Origin: Xylanimicrobium pachnodae JCM 13526 = NBRC 107786
Lineage (GTDB): Bacteria > Actinomycetota > Actinomycetes > Actinomycetales > Cellulomonadaceae
NCBI GenBank assembly: GCA_001592145.1
Contig: BCWJ01000017.1
Coordinates: 38,164-102,163, forward strand
Direction of reading: 5' to 3'
Length of the DNA stretch: 64,000 bases
Positions 29,393 through 39,054 of this stretch are shown one piece after another. The stretch's first letter is position 1. Each line of letters begins with the position of its first letter. The notes below the pieces were generated by a model. It was not told the origin of the DNA and did no database searches. It saw only the letters and a program-made list of their open reading frames with translations. Made by a program: the position numbers and the translations under genes.

Positions 29393-30166
29393 GTGACGCC
29401 ACGTGCACTGCCGCGCGTCCTGCGCCTCCCGGCCTCCGGGGGCCGGTTCCGGCCCGCGGTCACGGTGGCCGTGGTCGCCGCGCTGGTGGGACTCCTGTTC
29501 TCCGCGAGCGCGCAGCTCGGCCGGGAGCAGTCCGTCCTGCGGCAGCCCACGGATCTGGCCGCGCTGGTCCAGACGGAGTCGGACCGCGTCGCACGCCTCA
29601 CCGGTCAGGTGGACTCGCTGCGCTCCGAGGTCGACGATCTGGCGGCGGCCGCACCGGTGCATGCCGTGGAGGATCCCGACGCCGTCCAGCGCGAGGGCGC
29701 ACGGGTGGGGACGATTCCCGTCGCGGGCCCTGGGCTGCGCGTCCAGCTGGACGACGCACCGCCGTCGAACATCTCCATCCCCGGCGTCACGGTGGACGAC
29801 CTGGTGGTGCACCAGCAGGACCTCCAGCACGTCATCAACGCCCTGTGGGCGGGTGGCGCGGAAGCCATGACGCTGCAGGGTGAGCGCGTGATCATGACCT
29901 CCGCCTTCCGCTGCTCGGGCAACATCCTGCTGCTGCACGGCAAGGTGTTCAGCCCGCCGTACGTGATCGAGGCGGTGGGCGACACCCGGGGCATGCGGCG
30001 GGCGCTCGACGCCGCGCCGGGCGTGCAGCGCTACCTGGAGTGGGCGCAGAGCGTGGGGCTCGGGTGGAACGTGCGCGAGTCGAGCACCCTCGAGCTCCCC
30101 GCGTACACGGGAAGCTCCGAGCTTCAGTTCGCCCAGCTGCCGGCGGGGACCGACCCGCTGCGCTGA
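29393..30166 (+). CDS. DUF881 family membrane-anchored protein
   Basis: A 257-residue protein with one N-terminal membrane helix (about residues 22-40), a coiled coil with leucine repeats (DSLRSEVDDL) and the DUF881 domain ending with GSSELQFAQLP. DUF881 proteins (YlxW/YlxX-like) lie in division gene clusters; their role is unknown. GTG 29393 has GAGGAG 9 nt upstream; GTG 29384 is possible. A class E sortase gene often follows in relatives but is absent here. Confidence 0.85.
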   Translation: MTPRALPRVLRLPASGGRFRPAVTVAVVAALVGLLFSASAQLGREQSVLRQPTDLAALVQTESDRVARLTGQVDSLRSEVDDLAAAAPVHAVEDPDAVQREGARVGTIPVAGPGLRVQLDDAPPSNISIPGVTVDDLVVHQQDLQHVINALWAGGAEAMTLQGERVIMTSAFRCSGNILLLHGKVFSPPYVIEAVGDTRGMRRALDAAPGVQRYLEWAQSVGLGWNVRESSTLELPAYTGSSELQFAQLPAGTDPLR

Positions 30167-30203
30167 CAGGCGCTCGCCGAGGCTCGCGTCGACGCGGCGC
30201 TTG

Positions 30204-30209
30204 TAGGCT
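30204..30209 (+). promoter_or_regulatory. Candidate -10 of a leaderless promoter (glutamine amidotransferase)
   Basis: TAGGCT ends 7 nt before GTG 30217; transcription would begin at or next to the start codon. Confidence 0.5.
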
Positions 30210-30216
30210 GAGGCCC

Positions 30217-30885
30217 GTGACTCCGCGGATCCTCGTCGTCGACAACTACGACTCGTTCGTCTACACGATCGTCGGTTACCTCACCCAGCTCGGCGCCGCC
30301 ACGGTGGTGGTCCGCAACGACGCCGTGCCGGCGTCGGTCACGGAAGCCCCCGAGGGGGGCCGGATCACCGACGGCGACGGCGTGGCGTTCGACGGCGTGC
30401 TCGTCTCCCCCGGCCCGGGCACCCCGCACGACGCCGGAGCGTCGGAGGACGTGATCCGCGCCTGTGCGCGCACCCGCACACCCATGCTGGGCGTGTGCCT
30501 GGGCCACCAGGCCCTCGCCGAGGTGTACGGCGCCACCGTGTCGCACGCGCCCGAGCTCATGCACGGCAAGACCAGCCAGGTGGAGCACGACGGCGTCGGC
30601 GTCGTGGCCGGGCTGGCGCAGCCGTTCACGGCGACCCGCTACCACTCGCTGGCCGTGGAGCCGCAGACCGTGCCGGACGAGCTCCAGGTGACGTGCGCGA
30701 CGGCGTCGGGCATCGTCATGGGGCTCCAGCACCGTGACCTGCCGCTGCACGGGGTGCAGTTCCACCCCGAGTCGGTGCTCACGGAGGGCGGGCACCGGCT
30801 GCTCGCCAACTGGCTGGAGCTGTGCGGGGACGACGCCGCGGTGCAGCGGGCCACCGGGATGGCTCCGCTCGTGCACCGCGGCTAG
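30217..30885 (+). CDS. pabA: Aminodeoxychorismate/anthranilate synthase component II
   Basis: A 222-residue class I glutamine amidotransferase that supplies ammonia to a chorismate-using partner. The start VVDNYDSFVY is diagnostic; the nucleophile is in GVCLGHQA and the His-Glu pair in VQFHPES. Sequence alone does not decide between folate (PabA) and tryptophan (TrpG) use; no partner lies next to it. It converges with pknB with a 7-bp gap. GTG 30217 has no Shine-Dalgarno and is probably leaderless. Confidence 0.9.
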   Translation: MTPRILVVDNYDSFVYTIVGYLTQLGAATVVVRNDAVPASVTEAPEGGRITDGDGVAFDGVLVSPGPGTPHDAGASEDVIRACARTRTPMLGVCLGHQALAEVYGATVSHAPELMHGKTSQVEHDGVGVVAGLAQPFTATRYHSLAVEPQTVPDELQVTCATASGIVMGLQHRDLPLHGVQFHPESVLTEGGHRLLANWLELCGDDAAVQRATGMAPLVHRG

Positions 30886-30892
30886 TCGCCGC

Positions 30893-32962
30893 TCACCCCT
30901 CGTCGGGCGTGGGGCTGGGGCTCGAGTTGTTGCCGTTGCCCCCGCTGCTGCCGCTGGTCTCCCCGCCCTTGGAGATCGTCACCGTCACCGTGGAGTGGAC
31001 GTCGACCATGGTGCCGGCCGAGGGGTTGGTGCTGATCACGCTGCCCGCGGGGACGGAGTCGCTGAATGCGTACTCCCACAGGCAGTTCAGATCAGCGCAC
31101 TCGCCCTGAGCCTGCTCGTCCCACTCCCGGCCCACCAGGTTGGGCACCGGGATCTGCTCGACCTCCGGCTCGGTGGCGATCCAGATGTTGACCGTCGACT
31201 TCTGCTCCACCGCTCCCGCTTCCGGGCTCTGGCGGATGACGGATCCCACGGCCACCGTGTCGCTCGGCTCCTGGTTCCAGGACGGGCGCAGGTTCAGGTC
31301 GGACAGGGCGGAGTCGGCCTCGTCGCGCGTCATGCCCGAGAGGTCCGGGAGCTGGACGGTGCCGTCGGAGACGAACAGGTTGATGGTGTCACCCACCTTG
31401 ACGAACTGGCCCTGCGCGGGGTCGGTGCGTGTGACGGAGTCCTTGGGCACGTCGGGGCTGGACTCGGACGTCTGATCGCCGACGACCAGGCCCACGTCGG
31501 TGAGCGTCTGGCGGGCCTCCTCGACCGTCTTGCCGGTGACGTCGGGCACGCCCAGCGAGTTGGGCGCCCCGGCGAAGAACGCGGTGACGATCGTCCCCTC
31601 GCGGGCCTTCTCGCCCGCGGCAGGATCCTGCCGGATGAACGTCCCCTTCGGCTCGTTCGAGTCCTCGGCGATGGCGGCCCGGAACTCGAAGCCGGCGCCT
31701 TCCACCAGCTCCTTCGCCTGGTCCTGCGTCATGGACGCCGTGATCTCCGGCACCTCGACCAGCTTGACCTCGGGCGGCCGGTTCAGCAGGACGACGGCGA
31801 AGATGATGGCTGCCACCAGGACGACGCCCCCGGCGACCAGGCCCCAGACGAGGCCCTTCCTGCTCTTCTTCGCCGGCGGCCGGCCCGCGCCGTTGGCGCC
31901 CGTGGGGTCGAGGCCCGGGGCGCCGGCCGCCGTGGGGAGACCGGTGGCCCCCCACTGTTGGGTGGCGGCGGCCTCCGGGGTCAGGATCTGCGTGGCGCCG
32001 TCGGCCAGCCCGGGGGCGCCGAACGCGACCGTCGTGGCCGCGCCCGCCACCGCGCCCGCGGCCGCGAGGCCTGCGCCGACACCGGGGGCGCCGACCGCGC
32101 CGCCGCGCATGGCAGCATCCAGGTCCGCGCGAAACTCCGCGGCCGACGAGTACCGCGCGCCGCGCTCCTTGGCCAGCGCCTTGAGCGTGATGCGGTCCAG
32201 CACCTCGGGTACGTCGGACGCGATCTCCGACGGGCGCTGCGGCGCCTGGCCCACGTGCTGGTACGCCACCGCCACGGGTGAGTCACCGATGAACGGCGGG
32301 CGGCCCGTGAGCAGCTCGAACAGCAGGCAACCCGTGGAGTAGAGGTCCGAGCGCGCGTCCACCTGCTCGCCGCGCGCCTGCTCCGGGGAGAGGTACTGCG
32401 CGGTGCCGATCACGGCGTGCGTGGCCGTCATGGTGGCGGCCGAGTCGGCGACGGCCCGCGCGATGCCGAAGTCCATCACCTTGACGGCGCCGGTGGGCGT
32501 GATCATGACGTTCGCCGGCTTGATGTCACGGTGGACGATGCCGGCATGGTGCGAGTACTCCAGCGCCGAGAGCACGCCCACCGTGATCTCCACGGCCTCC
32601 TCGATCGGCACCGCGGCGCCGTCCTGGAGGATGTCGCGCACCGTGTGGCCCTCGACGTACTCCATGACGATGAAGGGCACGTGCTGCTGCTGGCCCGTCG
32701 CCGCGTCGGTGTGCACGTCCTCGCCCGTGTCGTAGACCGCGACGATCGCCGGGTGGTTCAGCGCGGCGGCGGCCTGCGCCTCCCTGCGGAACCGGGCCAG
32801 GAACGACGGGTCGCGGGCCAGGTCCGAACGCAGCACCTTGATGGCCACGGTGCGGCCCAGGCGGGCGTCGTGCCCGATGTGTACCTCGGCCATCCCACCA
32901 CGGCCGATCAGCTCCCCGACCTCGTAGCGGCCTGCGAGCACGCGGGGCGTGTTGTCCACCAA
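30893..32962 (-). CDS. pknB: Ser/Thr protein kinase PknB with four PASTA domains
   Basis: A 689-residue transmembrane kinase. Cytosolic kinase domain: glycine loop GRGGMAE (residues 20-26), Lys42, HRDIKPANV, DFG. A linker rich in Gly/Ala is followed by one membrane helix (GLVWGLVAGGVVLVAAIIFA). Outside are four PASTA repeats that bind muropeptides or beta-lactams, then a Ser/Gly/Pro tail. The fourth PASTA holds two cysteines (GECADLNCLW). It is the last gene of the operon and starts 1 bp after pknA. In actinobacteria PknB phosphorylates cell-wall and division proteins. Confidence 0.96.
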   Translation of the reverse strand: MVDNTPRVLAGRYEVGELIGRGGMAEVHIGHDARLGRTVAIKVLRSDLARDPSFLARFRREAQAAAALNHPAIVAVYDTGEDVHTDAATGQQQHVPFIVMEYVEGHTVRDILQDGAAVPIEEAVEITVGVLSALEYSHHAGIVHRDIKPANVMITPTGAVKVMDFGIARAVADSAATMTATHAVIGTAQYLSPEQARGEQVDARSDLYSTGCLLFELLTGRPPFIGDSPVAVAYQHVGQAPQRPSEIASDVPEVLDRITLKALAKERGARYSSAAEFRADLDAAMRGGAVGAPGVGAGLAAAGAVAGAATTVAFGAPGLADGATQILTPEAAATQQWGATGLPTAAGAPGLDPTGANGAGRPPAKKSRKGLVWGLVAGGVVLVAAIIFAVVLLNRPPEVKLVEVPEITASMTQDQAKELVEGAGFEFRAAIAEDSNEPKGTFIRQDPAAGEKAREGTIVTAFFAGAPNSLGVPDVTGKTVEEARQTLTDVGLVVGDQTSESSPDVPKDSVTRTDPAQGQFVKVGDTINLFVSDGTVQLPDLSGMTRDEADSALSDLNLRPSWNQEPSDTVAVGSVIRQSPEAGAVEQKSTVNIWIATEPEVEQIPVPNLVGREWDEQAQGECADLNCLWEYAFSDSVPAGSVISTNPSAGTMVDVHSTVTVTISKGGETSGSSGGNGNNSSPSPTPDEG

Positions 32963-32963
32963 C

Positions 32964-34592
32964 TCAAGCTTCCTTTGACATCGGGGTCGTCGCGGGCTCG
33001 CCGCGCGACGCGTTACGGAGCATCATCCCAGAGTCGTCCGGATCTGACGCTGCGTGGTCGGATACGGAGACCGGTGGCAGGGCGTCGGCTGCGCCGTCGC
33101 CCCTCATGCTGCTGACCAGCGCGGCCACGAGCAGGACCAGCAGGAGGACGGCGAGACCGACCAACGGCCAGGACACCTGACCCAGCCGGCCCAGCCGGAC
33201 ACCGGTGGTGGTCGACGTGCGTGGCGCCCGCGTCCCGGTCGATGCCGCCGCGGCCGACGACGGAGCGCCCGACGCGGACGGTGCCGACGCCGACCGTGCC
33301 GACGCCGACCGTGCCGACGCCGACGATGACGGTGCCGCCGAGGCGCGCGAGGGCGCGGCGCGGCGGTGCTGGAGCGGCTCGGACGGGCGGCGTCCCACGC
33401 CGCGTGCTCCCTCGTGGGGCCCCGGGCCGGACTGCGTGCCCCGGCGTCGTGCCAGGTCACGCCGCAGGGAGTCCACGGCACGTGCCGCCTCGGGCGAGCG
33501 CCCGGCGGAGCGGGACCCGTGGACGTCCCGCCGCAGCGGGAGCGGGGTGCGGTCCCGCGGCTCCGGCGTCGTCGGCTCCTCGCGTGCGACACCCGGTTCC
33601 GGGGCGTCCGGTGCGGCCGACGTCGACGCTCTCGCGGGCCCCTTCCCGGCGGCTGACCCGGCCGACCCGGCGGCGCGCGCTGCCCGCATGCCGGACGAGG
33701 CCGACTGCTGGCGGCGCGCGCTGCGGGAGCGAGCACCGAGCGGGTCCGCGGCGATCGTCTGCGCGAGCGTCTCCAGCTCGTCGGCGAGGCCGCCCGCCGA
33801 GCCGGGCCGCCCGGCCGGGTCCTTGTCCAGCAACCGGTTGATCAGGGCGGCGAGCTCCGGATGCACGGTGGACGGCAGGGGCGGTACCGGGTTGTTGACG
33901 TGCGCGATCGCGATGTCCACCGGCGTCGTCCCCGTGAAGGGGCGCTTGCCGGCCGTCGCCTCGTACGCGACGACGCCCAGGGCGTAGACGTCCGAGAGGG
34001 GCGTCGCGAGCTGACCCACGGCCTGCTCGGGCGAGAGGTACTGGGCGGTGCCCATCACCATGCCGGTCGCGGTCATCTGCGCCTGGTTGGCGGCCAGGGA
34101 GACGCCGAAGTCGGTGATCTTGACCACCGGCCCGCCCGCCGCGGTGCGGCCCGCGTGCTGCAGCAGGATGTTGCCCGGCTTGACGTCGCGGTGCACCACG
34201 CCGGCCTCGTGCGCGTGGTGCAGGCCGCGCGCCGTCTGCGCGAGGATCGGCAGCAGGCGCCGAGGCGACAGCACGGGCTCGCGCTCCAGCAGGTCGGCCA
34301 GCGGCCCGCCGAGCACGAGCTCCATGACCAGGTAGCCGGTGCCGTCCTGTTCGCCGTAGTCGTACATCTGCGCGATGTTCGGGTGGGAGAGCGCGGCCGA
34401 GTTGCGGGCCTCCGTGCGCAGGCGCCTCAGGAAGTCCTCCTGGCCCGTGTACTCCTCGCGCAGCACCTTCACGGCCACCTCGCGGCCCAGGGCGGAGTCG
34501 TCCGCCACCCAGACCTCACCCATGCCACCCACGGCCACCTGGCGGGAGAGGCGATAGCGGTCACCCAGCAGCAGGCCACGTGCTGGCCTCAT
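32964..34592 (-). CDS. pknA: Ser/Thr protein kinase PknA
   Basis: A 542-residue membrane kinase: glycine loop AVGGMGEV, Lys42, HRDVKPGNI and DFGV. A long Ser/Ala/Arg-rich linker (about 290-490), partly built from 15-bp DNA repeats, leads to one C-terminal membrane helix (PLVGLAVLLLVLLVAALV) and a short outer tail. It has no PASTA domains. The ATG overlaps the pbpA stop by 4 bp and pknB follows after 1 bp, so all three are co-translated. Confidence 0.95.
   Translation of the reverse strand: MRPARGLLLGDRYRLSRQVAVGGMGEVWVADDSALGREVAVKVLREEYTGQEDFLRRLRTEARNSAALSHPNIAQMYDYGEQDGTGYLVMELVLGGPLADLLEREPVLSPRRLLPILAQTARGLHHAHEAGVVHRDVKPGNILLQHAGRTAAGGPVVKITDFGVSLAANQAQMTATGMVMGTAQYLSPEQAVGQLATPLSDVYALGVVAYEATAGKRPFTGTTPVDIAIAHVNNPVPPLPSTVHPELAALINRLLDKDPAGRPGSAGGLADELETLAQTIAADPLGARSRSARRQQSASSGMRAARAAGSAGSAAGKGPARASTSAAPDAPEPGVAREEPTTPEPRDRTPLPLRRDVHGSRSAGRSPEAARAVDSLRRDLARRRGTQSGPGPHEGARGVGRRPSEPLQHRRAAPSRASAAPSSSASARSASARSASAPSASGAPSSAAAASTGTRAPRTSTTTGVRLGRLGQVSWPLVGLAVLLLVLLVAALVSSMRGDGAADALPPVSVSDHAASDPDDSGMMLRNASRGEPATTPMSKEA
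33277..33321. repeat. 15-bp tandem repeat in the pknA linker
   Basis: Three copies of GAC(C/G)GTGCCGACGCC in tandem (33277-33291, 33292-33306, 33307-33321), with degenerate flanks. On the coding strand they add Ser-Ala-Arg-type repeats to the kinase linker; copy number could vary among strains. Confidence 0.75.
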
Positions 34593-36061
34593 CGGTTCAA
34601 CGCCGCTTCGAGGACCTGGCGTGCGATGGGCGCGGCGAGGCGGCCACCGGTGGCGCCCTGGTTCATGTCCCCGCCGTGCTCGACGATCACGGCGAGCGCG
34701 ATCTGCGGGTTGTCGGCCGGGGCGAACGCCGTGAACCAGGCGTGCGGGGCCGCCGTGGCGGTCGTCTGCGCGGTGCCCGTCTTCCCGGCCACCTGGACGC
34801 CGGGGATGCGCGCGGCCGTGCCGGAACCGTTCTCGACGGTGGCCACCATCATGTCGCGGAGCTGGTCGGCCGTGGAGGTCGAGACGGCGTCACGGATGGC
34901 CGATGGGCGGGTCTGACTGACCACCTCGAGGTCGGGGTCGCGGATCGTGTCGATGAGGTACGGCTGCATGAGCGTGCCGTGGTTCGCGATGGCCGCGGAC
35001 ACCATGGCCATCTGCAGCGGCGTCGACGTGACGTCACCCTGGCCGATGCCGGACAACGCGACCCGGTCGGGCGTGAAGTCCTTCCCGCTCGGGTAGCGGC
35101 TGATGGAACTGGTCATGGGCACCTGGAACGAGTCGCCGAACCCGAACGCCTCGGCGGTCTCGTGCATGGCCTCGGCCCCCACGTCCACGGCCAGCCCCGC
35201 GAACGCCGTGTTGCAGGAGATCCGCAGGGCGTCGGTGATGGTCTGCTCCCCCGTCGGCGAGCAGGACGCCCCGCCGAAGTTCGGGAGCGTGGTCTGCGTT
35301 CCGGGCAGCGTGTACGTGTCCGGGGCCGGAATGACGGTGTCCGCCGACATGCCCTTGTGCTCCAGCGCGGCGGCCGCCGTGACCAGCTTGAACGTGGACC
35401 CCGGCGGGTACAGGGCCCCGATGGTGCGGTTGATGAGCGGATCGTCGTCGGCGTTGAGCAGGTCCTGGTACGCCTGCCCCGCCTCGGCCGTCGAGTGCAC
35501 GGCCAGCACGTTCGGGTCGTACGACGGCTTGGACACCATCGCGAGGATCTTGCCCGTGGACGGTTCGACGGCCACCACGGCGCCGCGCTGCCCGCCCAGG
35601 GCGTCCCACGCGGCCTGCTGGATCACCGGGTCGATGGTCAGCTCGACGGACGCGCCCTGCTGGGCCCGGCCCGTGAGGGTGTTCGTCAGCCGGTCGACCC
35701 ACAGCGCGTCGGCCTGCCCGTTGAGGTACGAGTTGGCGGCCCGCTCCACCGCGCTCGTGCCGTTGACCAGGGAGAAGAACCCCGTCACGGGCGCGTACAT
35801 CTGCGCCTTCTGCGCGTCGCCGCCGGAGTACACGCGCTGGAAGCCGAACGGCGTGTCCACCGGCACCGACTCCGCGATCGGGGTGCCGCCCACCACGATG
35901 GGCCCGCGCGCGTTGTTGAACTCGCGGAAGATGGCCCGCGTGTTGCGCGTGTCGGTGTTGAGCTGGTCCGCGCGCAGGAACTGCGTGTACGTGGTGGCCA
36001 CCATGAGCCCCACGAACATGAGCATGACGATCGACGACAGGCGCCGCAGGGTGGTGTTCAC
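34589..36061 (-). CDS. pbpA: Penicillin-binding protein 2 (PbpA-type transpeptidase)
   Basis: A 490-residue class B PBP: N-terminal membrane anchor (about residues 9-27), a pedestal domain, and the transpeptidase with Ser222-Thr-Phe-Lys225 (SxxK), SCN (SxN) and KTGTAQ. It cross-links peptidoglycan together with the SEDS protein encoded just before it. GTG 36061 overlaps the rodA/ftsW stop (GTGA). In mycobacteria the equivalent PbpA works in the same pknB cluster. Confidence 0.96.
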   Translation of the reverse strand: MNTTLRRLSSIVMLMFVGLMVATTYTQFLRADQLNTDTRNTRAIFREFNNARGPIVVGGTPIAESVPVDTPFGFQRVYSGGDAQKAQMYAPVTGFFSLVNGTSAVERAANSYLNGQADALWVDRLTNTLTGRAQQGASVELTIDPVIQQAAWDALGGQRGAVVAVEPSTGKILAMVSKPSYDPNVLAVHSTAEAGQAYQDLLNADDDPLINRTIGALYPPGSTFKLVTAAAALEHKGMSADTVIPAPDTYTLPGTQTTLPNFGGASCSPTGEQTITDALRISCNTAFAGLAVDVGAEAMHETAEAFGFGDSFQVPMTSSISRYPSGKDFTPDRVALSGIGQGDVTSTPLQMAMVSAAIANHGTLMQPYLIDTIRDPDLEVVSQTRPSAIRDAVSTSTADQLRDMMVATVENGSGTAARIPGVQVAGKTGTAQTTATAAPHAWFTAFAPADNPQIALAVIVEHGGDMNQGATGGRLAAPIARQVLEAALNR

Positions 36062-37560
36062 GCGTTCCCCCGGTCGGTGCGGTCCGTGCTGATGACCTCG
36101 GTGGGCGTCGTGGACGGGTGCGCCGCGTCGGCAGGGTGGGTCGCTCCGGCGTCGGGCACGATGCGCCCCGCGGCGACGGTGCCGCGCATCGGCAGCGACG
36201 ACGGGCGGCGGGCGGCGTCGGACACCCTGATCAGCAGGGCCGCGATGAGCCAGTTGGACAGCAGCGAGGAGCCGCCCTGCGCCATGAACGGCAGCGTCAT
36301 GCCACTCATCGGCAGCAGCCGGGTCACCCCGCCGACGACGACGAACACCTGGATGGCCACCGAGAACGCGAGGCCGCCCGCCAGGAGCTTGCCGAACCCG
36401 TCGCGCACCGTGATCGCGGTGCGCAGGCCGCGCTCCACGAAGACGAGGAACACCAGGAGGATCGCGACGATGCCCGTCAGGCCCAGCTCCTCGGCCAGCG
36501 ACGTGTACATGAAGTCGGAGAACGAGAACGGCACCAGGTACGGGAACCCGCGCCCCCACCCCGTGCCCAGCATGCCGCCGTTGGCCATGCCGAACAGGCC
36601 GGACACGAGCTGGAAGGAGCCGCCCGGGGCGTTGAACACGTCGGGGTCCATGGCGTGCAGCCAGCCCGTCATGCGCTGCTGGACGTGCGTGAACGCCTGC
36701 GTGGCCGCGACCGCCCCACCCGCGAACAGCACCATGCCGATGAGCACCCAGCTGATGCGGTCGGTGGCCAGGTAGAGCATCGCCACGAAGATGCCGAACA
36801 GCAGCAGCGAGGTGCCCAGGTCACGCTGGAGGATCAGCACGGCCAGCGACGCGATCCACACCAGGATGATCGGGCCCAGGTCGCGGATGCGCGGGAGCTG
36901 GAGCCCGAGCACCTTGGGGCCGGCCAACGCCAGGGTGTCCTTGTTCGTCACCAGGTACCCGGCGAAGAAGATGACCAGCGTGATCTTCACGAACTCGGCG
37001 GGCTGGATGGAGAAGCCGAAGATGTTCACCCACCGCTGCGCACCGCGGATCGTCACGCCGATGCCGGGCACCAGGGACGAGAACAGCAGGACGAAGCTGA
37101 CCACCATGGCCGTGTAGGTGAGCTTGCGCAGCGCCCGGTGATCCTTGAGGAACCAGATCAACGCGCACGCCACCAGCACGCCGAGCGCCGACCACAGGGT
37201 GTTGCGGCCCACGTCCGCGCCCGCGGCCAGCCGCGCACCCGAGTTCTGGATCCGCATGATCATGGCCAGCCCGACGCCGTTGAGCAGCACGACCGCCGGC
37301 AGGATCACCTGGTCCGCGTAGGGCGCCTTGATGCGGATCACCACGTGCGCCACGAGGGTCAGGCCCACCAGCGCCAGCGACTCGCGCCAGAAACCGGTGG
37401 GCAGCGTGTCGTCCATGCCCAGGCCCACCAGGGCGAACGCACCGATGCTCGCCGTCAGCGCGAGGATGAGGAGCCACAGCTCCGACAAGCGCAGGGGACG
37501 GCGGGGACGCGGCTGCACCCGGCCCGCGTCGTCAGGGAGCTGCTGGTCGAGTGCGCTCAT
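36058..37560 (-). CDS. rodA: SEDS-family peptidoglycan glycosyltransferase RodA/FtsW
   Basis: A 500-residue polytopic protein with about ten to twelve membrane helices. SEDS signatures: the segment with QPAEFVKITLVIFFAGYLV, QRDLGTSLLLFGIF and the GGVTRLLPMSGMTLPFMAQG stretch near the end. It polymerises lipid II and works with the neighbouring class B PBP. Cytosolic N-terminus of about 30 basic residues. ATG 37560 overlaps the phosphatase stop by 4 bp. Confidence 0.95.
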   Translation of the reverse strand: MSALDQQLPDDAGRVQPRPRRPLRLSELWLLILALTASIGAFALVGLGMDDTLPTGFWRESLALVGLTLVAHVVIRIKAPYADQVILPAVVLLNGVGLAMIMRIQNSGARLAAGADVGRNTLWSALGVLVACALIWFLKDHRALRKLTYTAMVVSFVLLFSSLVPGIGVTIRGAQRWVNIFGFSIQPAEFVKITLVIFFAGYLVTNKDTLALAGPKVLGLQLPRIRDLGPIILVWIASLAVLILQRDLGTSLLLFGIFVAMLYLATDRISWVLIGMVLFAGGAVAATQAFTHVQQRMTGWLHAMDPDVFNAPGGSFQLVSGLFGMANGGMLGTGWGRGFPYLVPFSFSDFMYTSLAEELGLTGIVAILLVFLVFVERGLRTAITVRDGFGKLLAGGLAFSVAIQVFVVVGGVTRLLPMSGMTLPFMAQGGSSLLSNWLIAALLIRVSDAARRPSSLPMRGTVAAGRIVPDAGATHPADAAHPSTTPTEVISTDRTDRGNA

Positions 37561-39047
37561 TCGCCCGCCTCCGCCTGCTCGGCGGCCGCGTCGGCCGGGC
37601 TTGCCGTGCCCTCCGGCGTCGGCGAGGCCGTCGGTGAGGAGGTGGGTGAGGGAGTCGGCGACGGGTCCGGGGTCACCGGTTCCTGCTCCTCCTGCGCCCG
37701 CCGCGCCTGCTCCACCAGGCGATCGGCCCGGTCGCGCGCGTCCTGCTCCGACGACGCCCGGATCGTCTCCTCGAGCCGGGTGATGAAGAACTGCGGCAGC
37801 TCGCTGACCCGCGTCTGGGTCAGCTCGACCGGCGCGGACAACGAGAGTGGCCCGGCCTGAGCCGGGATGCCGCGAAAGATCGCCACGTGATCGTCGGAGA
37901 CGCCCACGTAGTACTGGCGTTGCGTCCACGCGTAGGCGCCCCAGCCGGCCAGGCCGAGCACGGCGAGGACCGCCAGGGTCACGAACGTCGCGATGACCGG
38001 GTGCCGGCGGGGAGCCGGGCGGGCGTCGGCGTCGTCGGGGTCCTCGTCGTCGGGCGCCTCCGGGTCGAGACCGCCGGGGGTCTCATCCGACCCGATGTCC
38101 AGGGCGGTGGCAGCCAGGGAGTCCTGGTCGGGTGCCGCACCGTCATCGTCCGCCGACGCCTCCGGAGGCGGCAGCTCACCCGGGATCGGGCCGGTCCCCG
38201 TGGCGGCACCCACCACCTGCACCCCGCCCACACCCGTCGCCGCGTCCGCGGGCAGGCCCGGGTCGTCGCCGTCGGCCGCCTCGTCGTCGACCGCCGCTGC
38301 GGCGTCGTCGGACGGGGCGTCGTCGTCGACGACGTCGGCGACCACCACGGTGATGTTGTCGGTGCTGTTGCCGCGCATCGCGGCGAGGAGCAGCAGGTCG
38401 GCGGCCTCACCGGGGTCGTGCGCCTCGGACAGGATCTCCGCCATGAGGTCGATGCCGACGAAGCCGGACAGGCCGTCGGAGCACAGCATCCACCGGTCGC
38501 CCGGCTTCGCCTCGCGCACCGACATGTCCGCGTGCAGGTCCAGGTCGAAGTCGCTCAGCACACGCATGACGACGTTGCGCTTCGGGTGGTGCTCCGCTTC
38601 CTCGGGGGTGATGCGGCCCATGTCGACCAGGTGCTGGACGAACGTGTGGTCCACCGTGACCTGCGTGAGCTCGCCGTCGCGCAACAGGTAGGCGCGAGAG
38701 TCCCCCATGTGCGCCATGACGAGGGTCGATCCGGTGCGCAGCAAGGCCGTCACCGTGGTGCCCATGCCGGCCAGGTTGGGGTCCGCGCTGCTGGCCCGCA
38801 CCAGGCCCTGCCGGGCCGCCTCGACCGCCGACTCCAGGTCGGCCAGCGCCGACTCGGGGGTGTGCTCCTGGGTGTCGAGGCCGCGCAGCGCGCCGATCGC
38901 GATCCGCGACGCGATGTCACCGCCCGCGTGCCCACCCATGCCGTCGGCGACCACGAGCAGGCTGGGGCCCGCATACGCGGAGTCCTGGTTGCTGGAACGC
39001 ACCAGCCCCACGTCGGAGCGCGCCGCATAGCGCAAGGAGACGGTCAC
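37557..39047 (-). CDS. pstP: PP2C-family Ser/Thr protein phosphatase
   Basis: A 496-residue membrane phosphatase, the partner that reverses PknA/PknB phosphorylation. The catalytic domain (1-240) has metal-binding motifs in SNQDSAY, VVADGMGGHAGG, MGDSRAYLLR and NSTDNITVVV. An acidic Asp/Ala/Pro-rich linker follows, then one membrane helix (FVTLAVLAVLGLAGWGAYA) and an outer domain ending in a Pro/Ser/Thr tail. GTG 39047 lies 7 bp after fhaB. Confidence 0.95.
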   Translation of the reverse strand: MTVSLRYAARSDVGLVRSSNQDSAYAGPSLLVVADGMGGHAGGDIASRIAIGALRGLDTQEHTPESALADLESAVEAARQGLVRASSADPNLAGMGTTVTALLRTGSTLVMAHMGDSRAYLLRDGELTQVTVDHTFVQHLVDMGRITPEEAEHHPKRNVVMRVLSDFDLDLHADMSVREAKPGDRWMLCSDGLSGFVGIDLMAEILSEAHDPGEAADLLLLAAMRGNSTDNITVVVADVVDDDAPSDDAAAAVDDEAADGDDPGLPADAATGVGGVQVVGAATGTGPIPGELPPPEASADDDGAAPDQDSLAATALDIGSDETPGGLDPEAPDDEDPDDADARPAPRRHPVIATFVTLAVLAVLGLAGWGAYAWTQRQYYVGVSDDHVAIFRGIPAQAGPLSLSAPVELTQTRVSELPQFFITRLEETIRASSEQDARDRADRLVEQARRAQEEQEPVTPDPSPTPSPTSSPTASPTPEGTASPADAAAEQAEAGE

Positions 39048-39054
39048 AGAGTCG

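Noticed and set aside
30167..30216. Class E sortase gene expected between the DUF881 gene and pabA
   Set aside because: Only 50 bp separate the two genes; there is no room for a sortase here.
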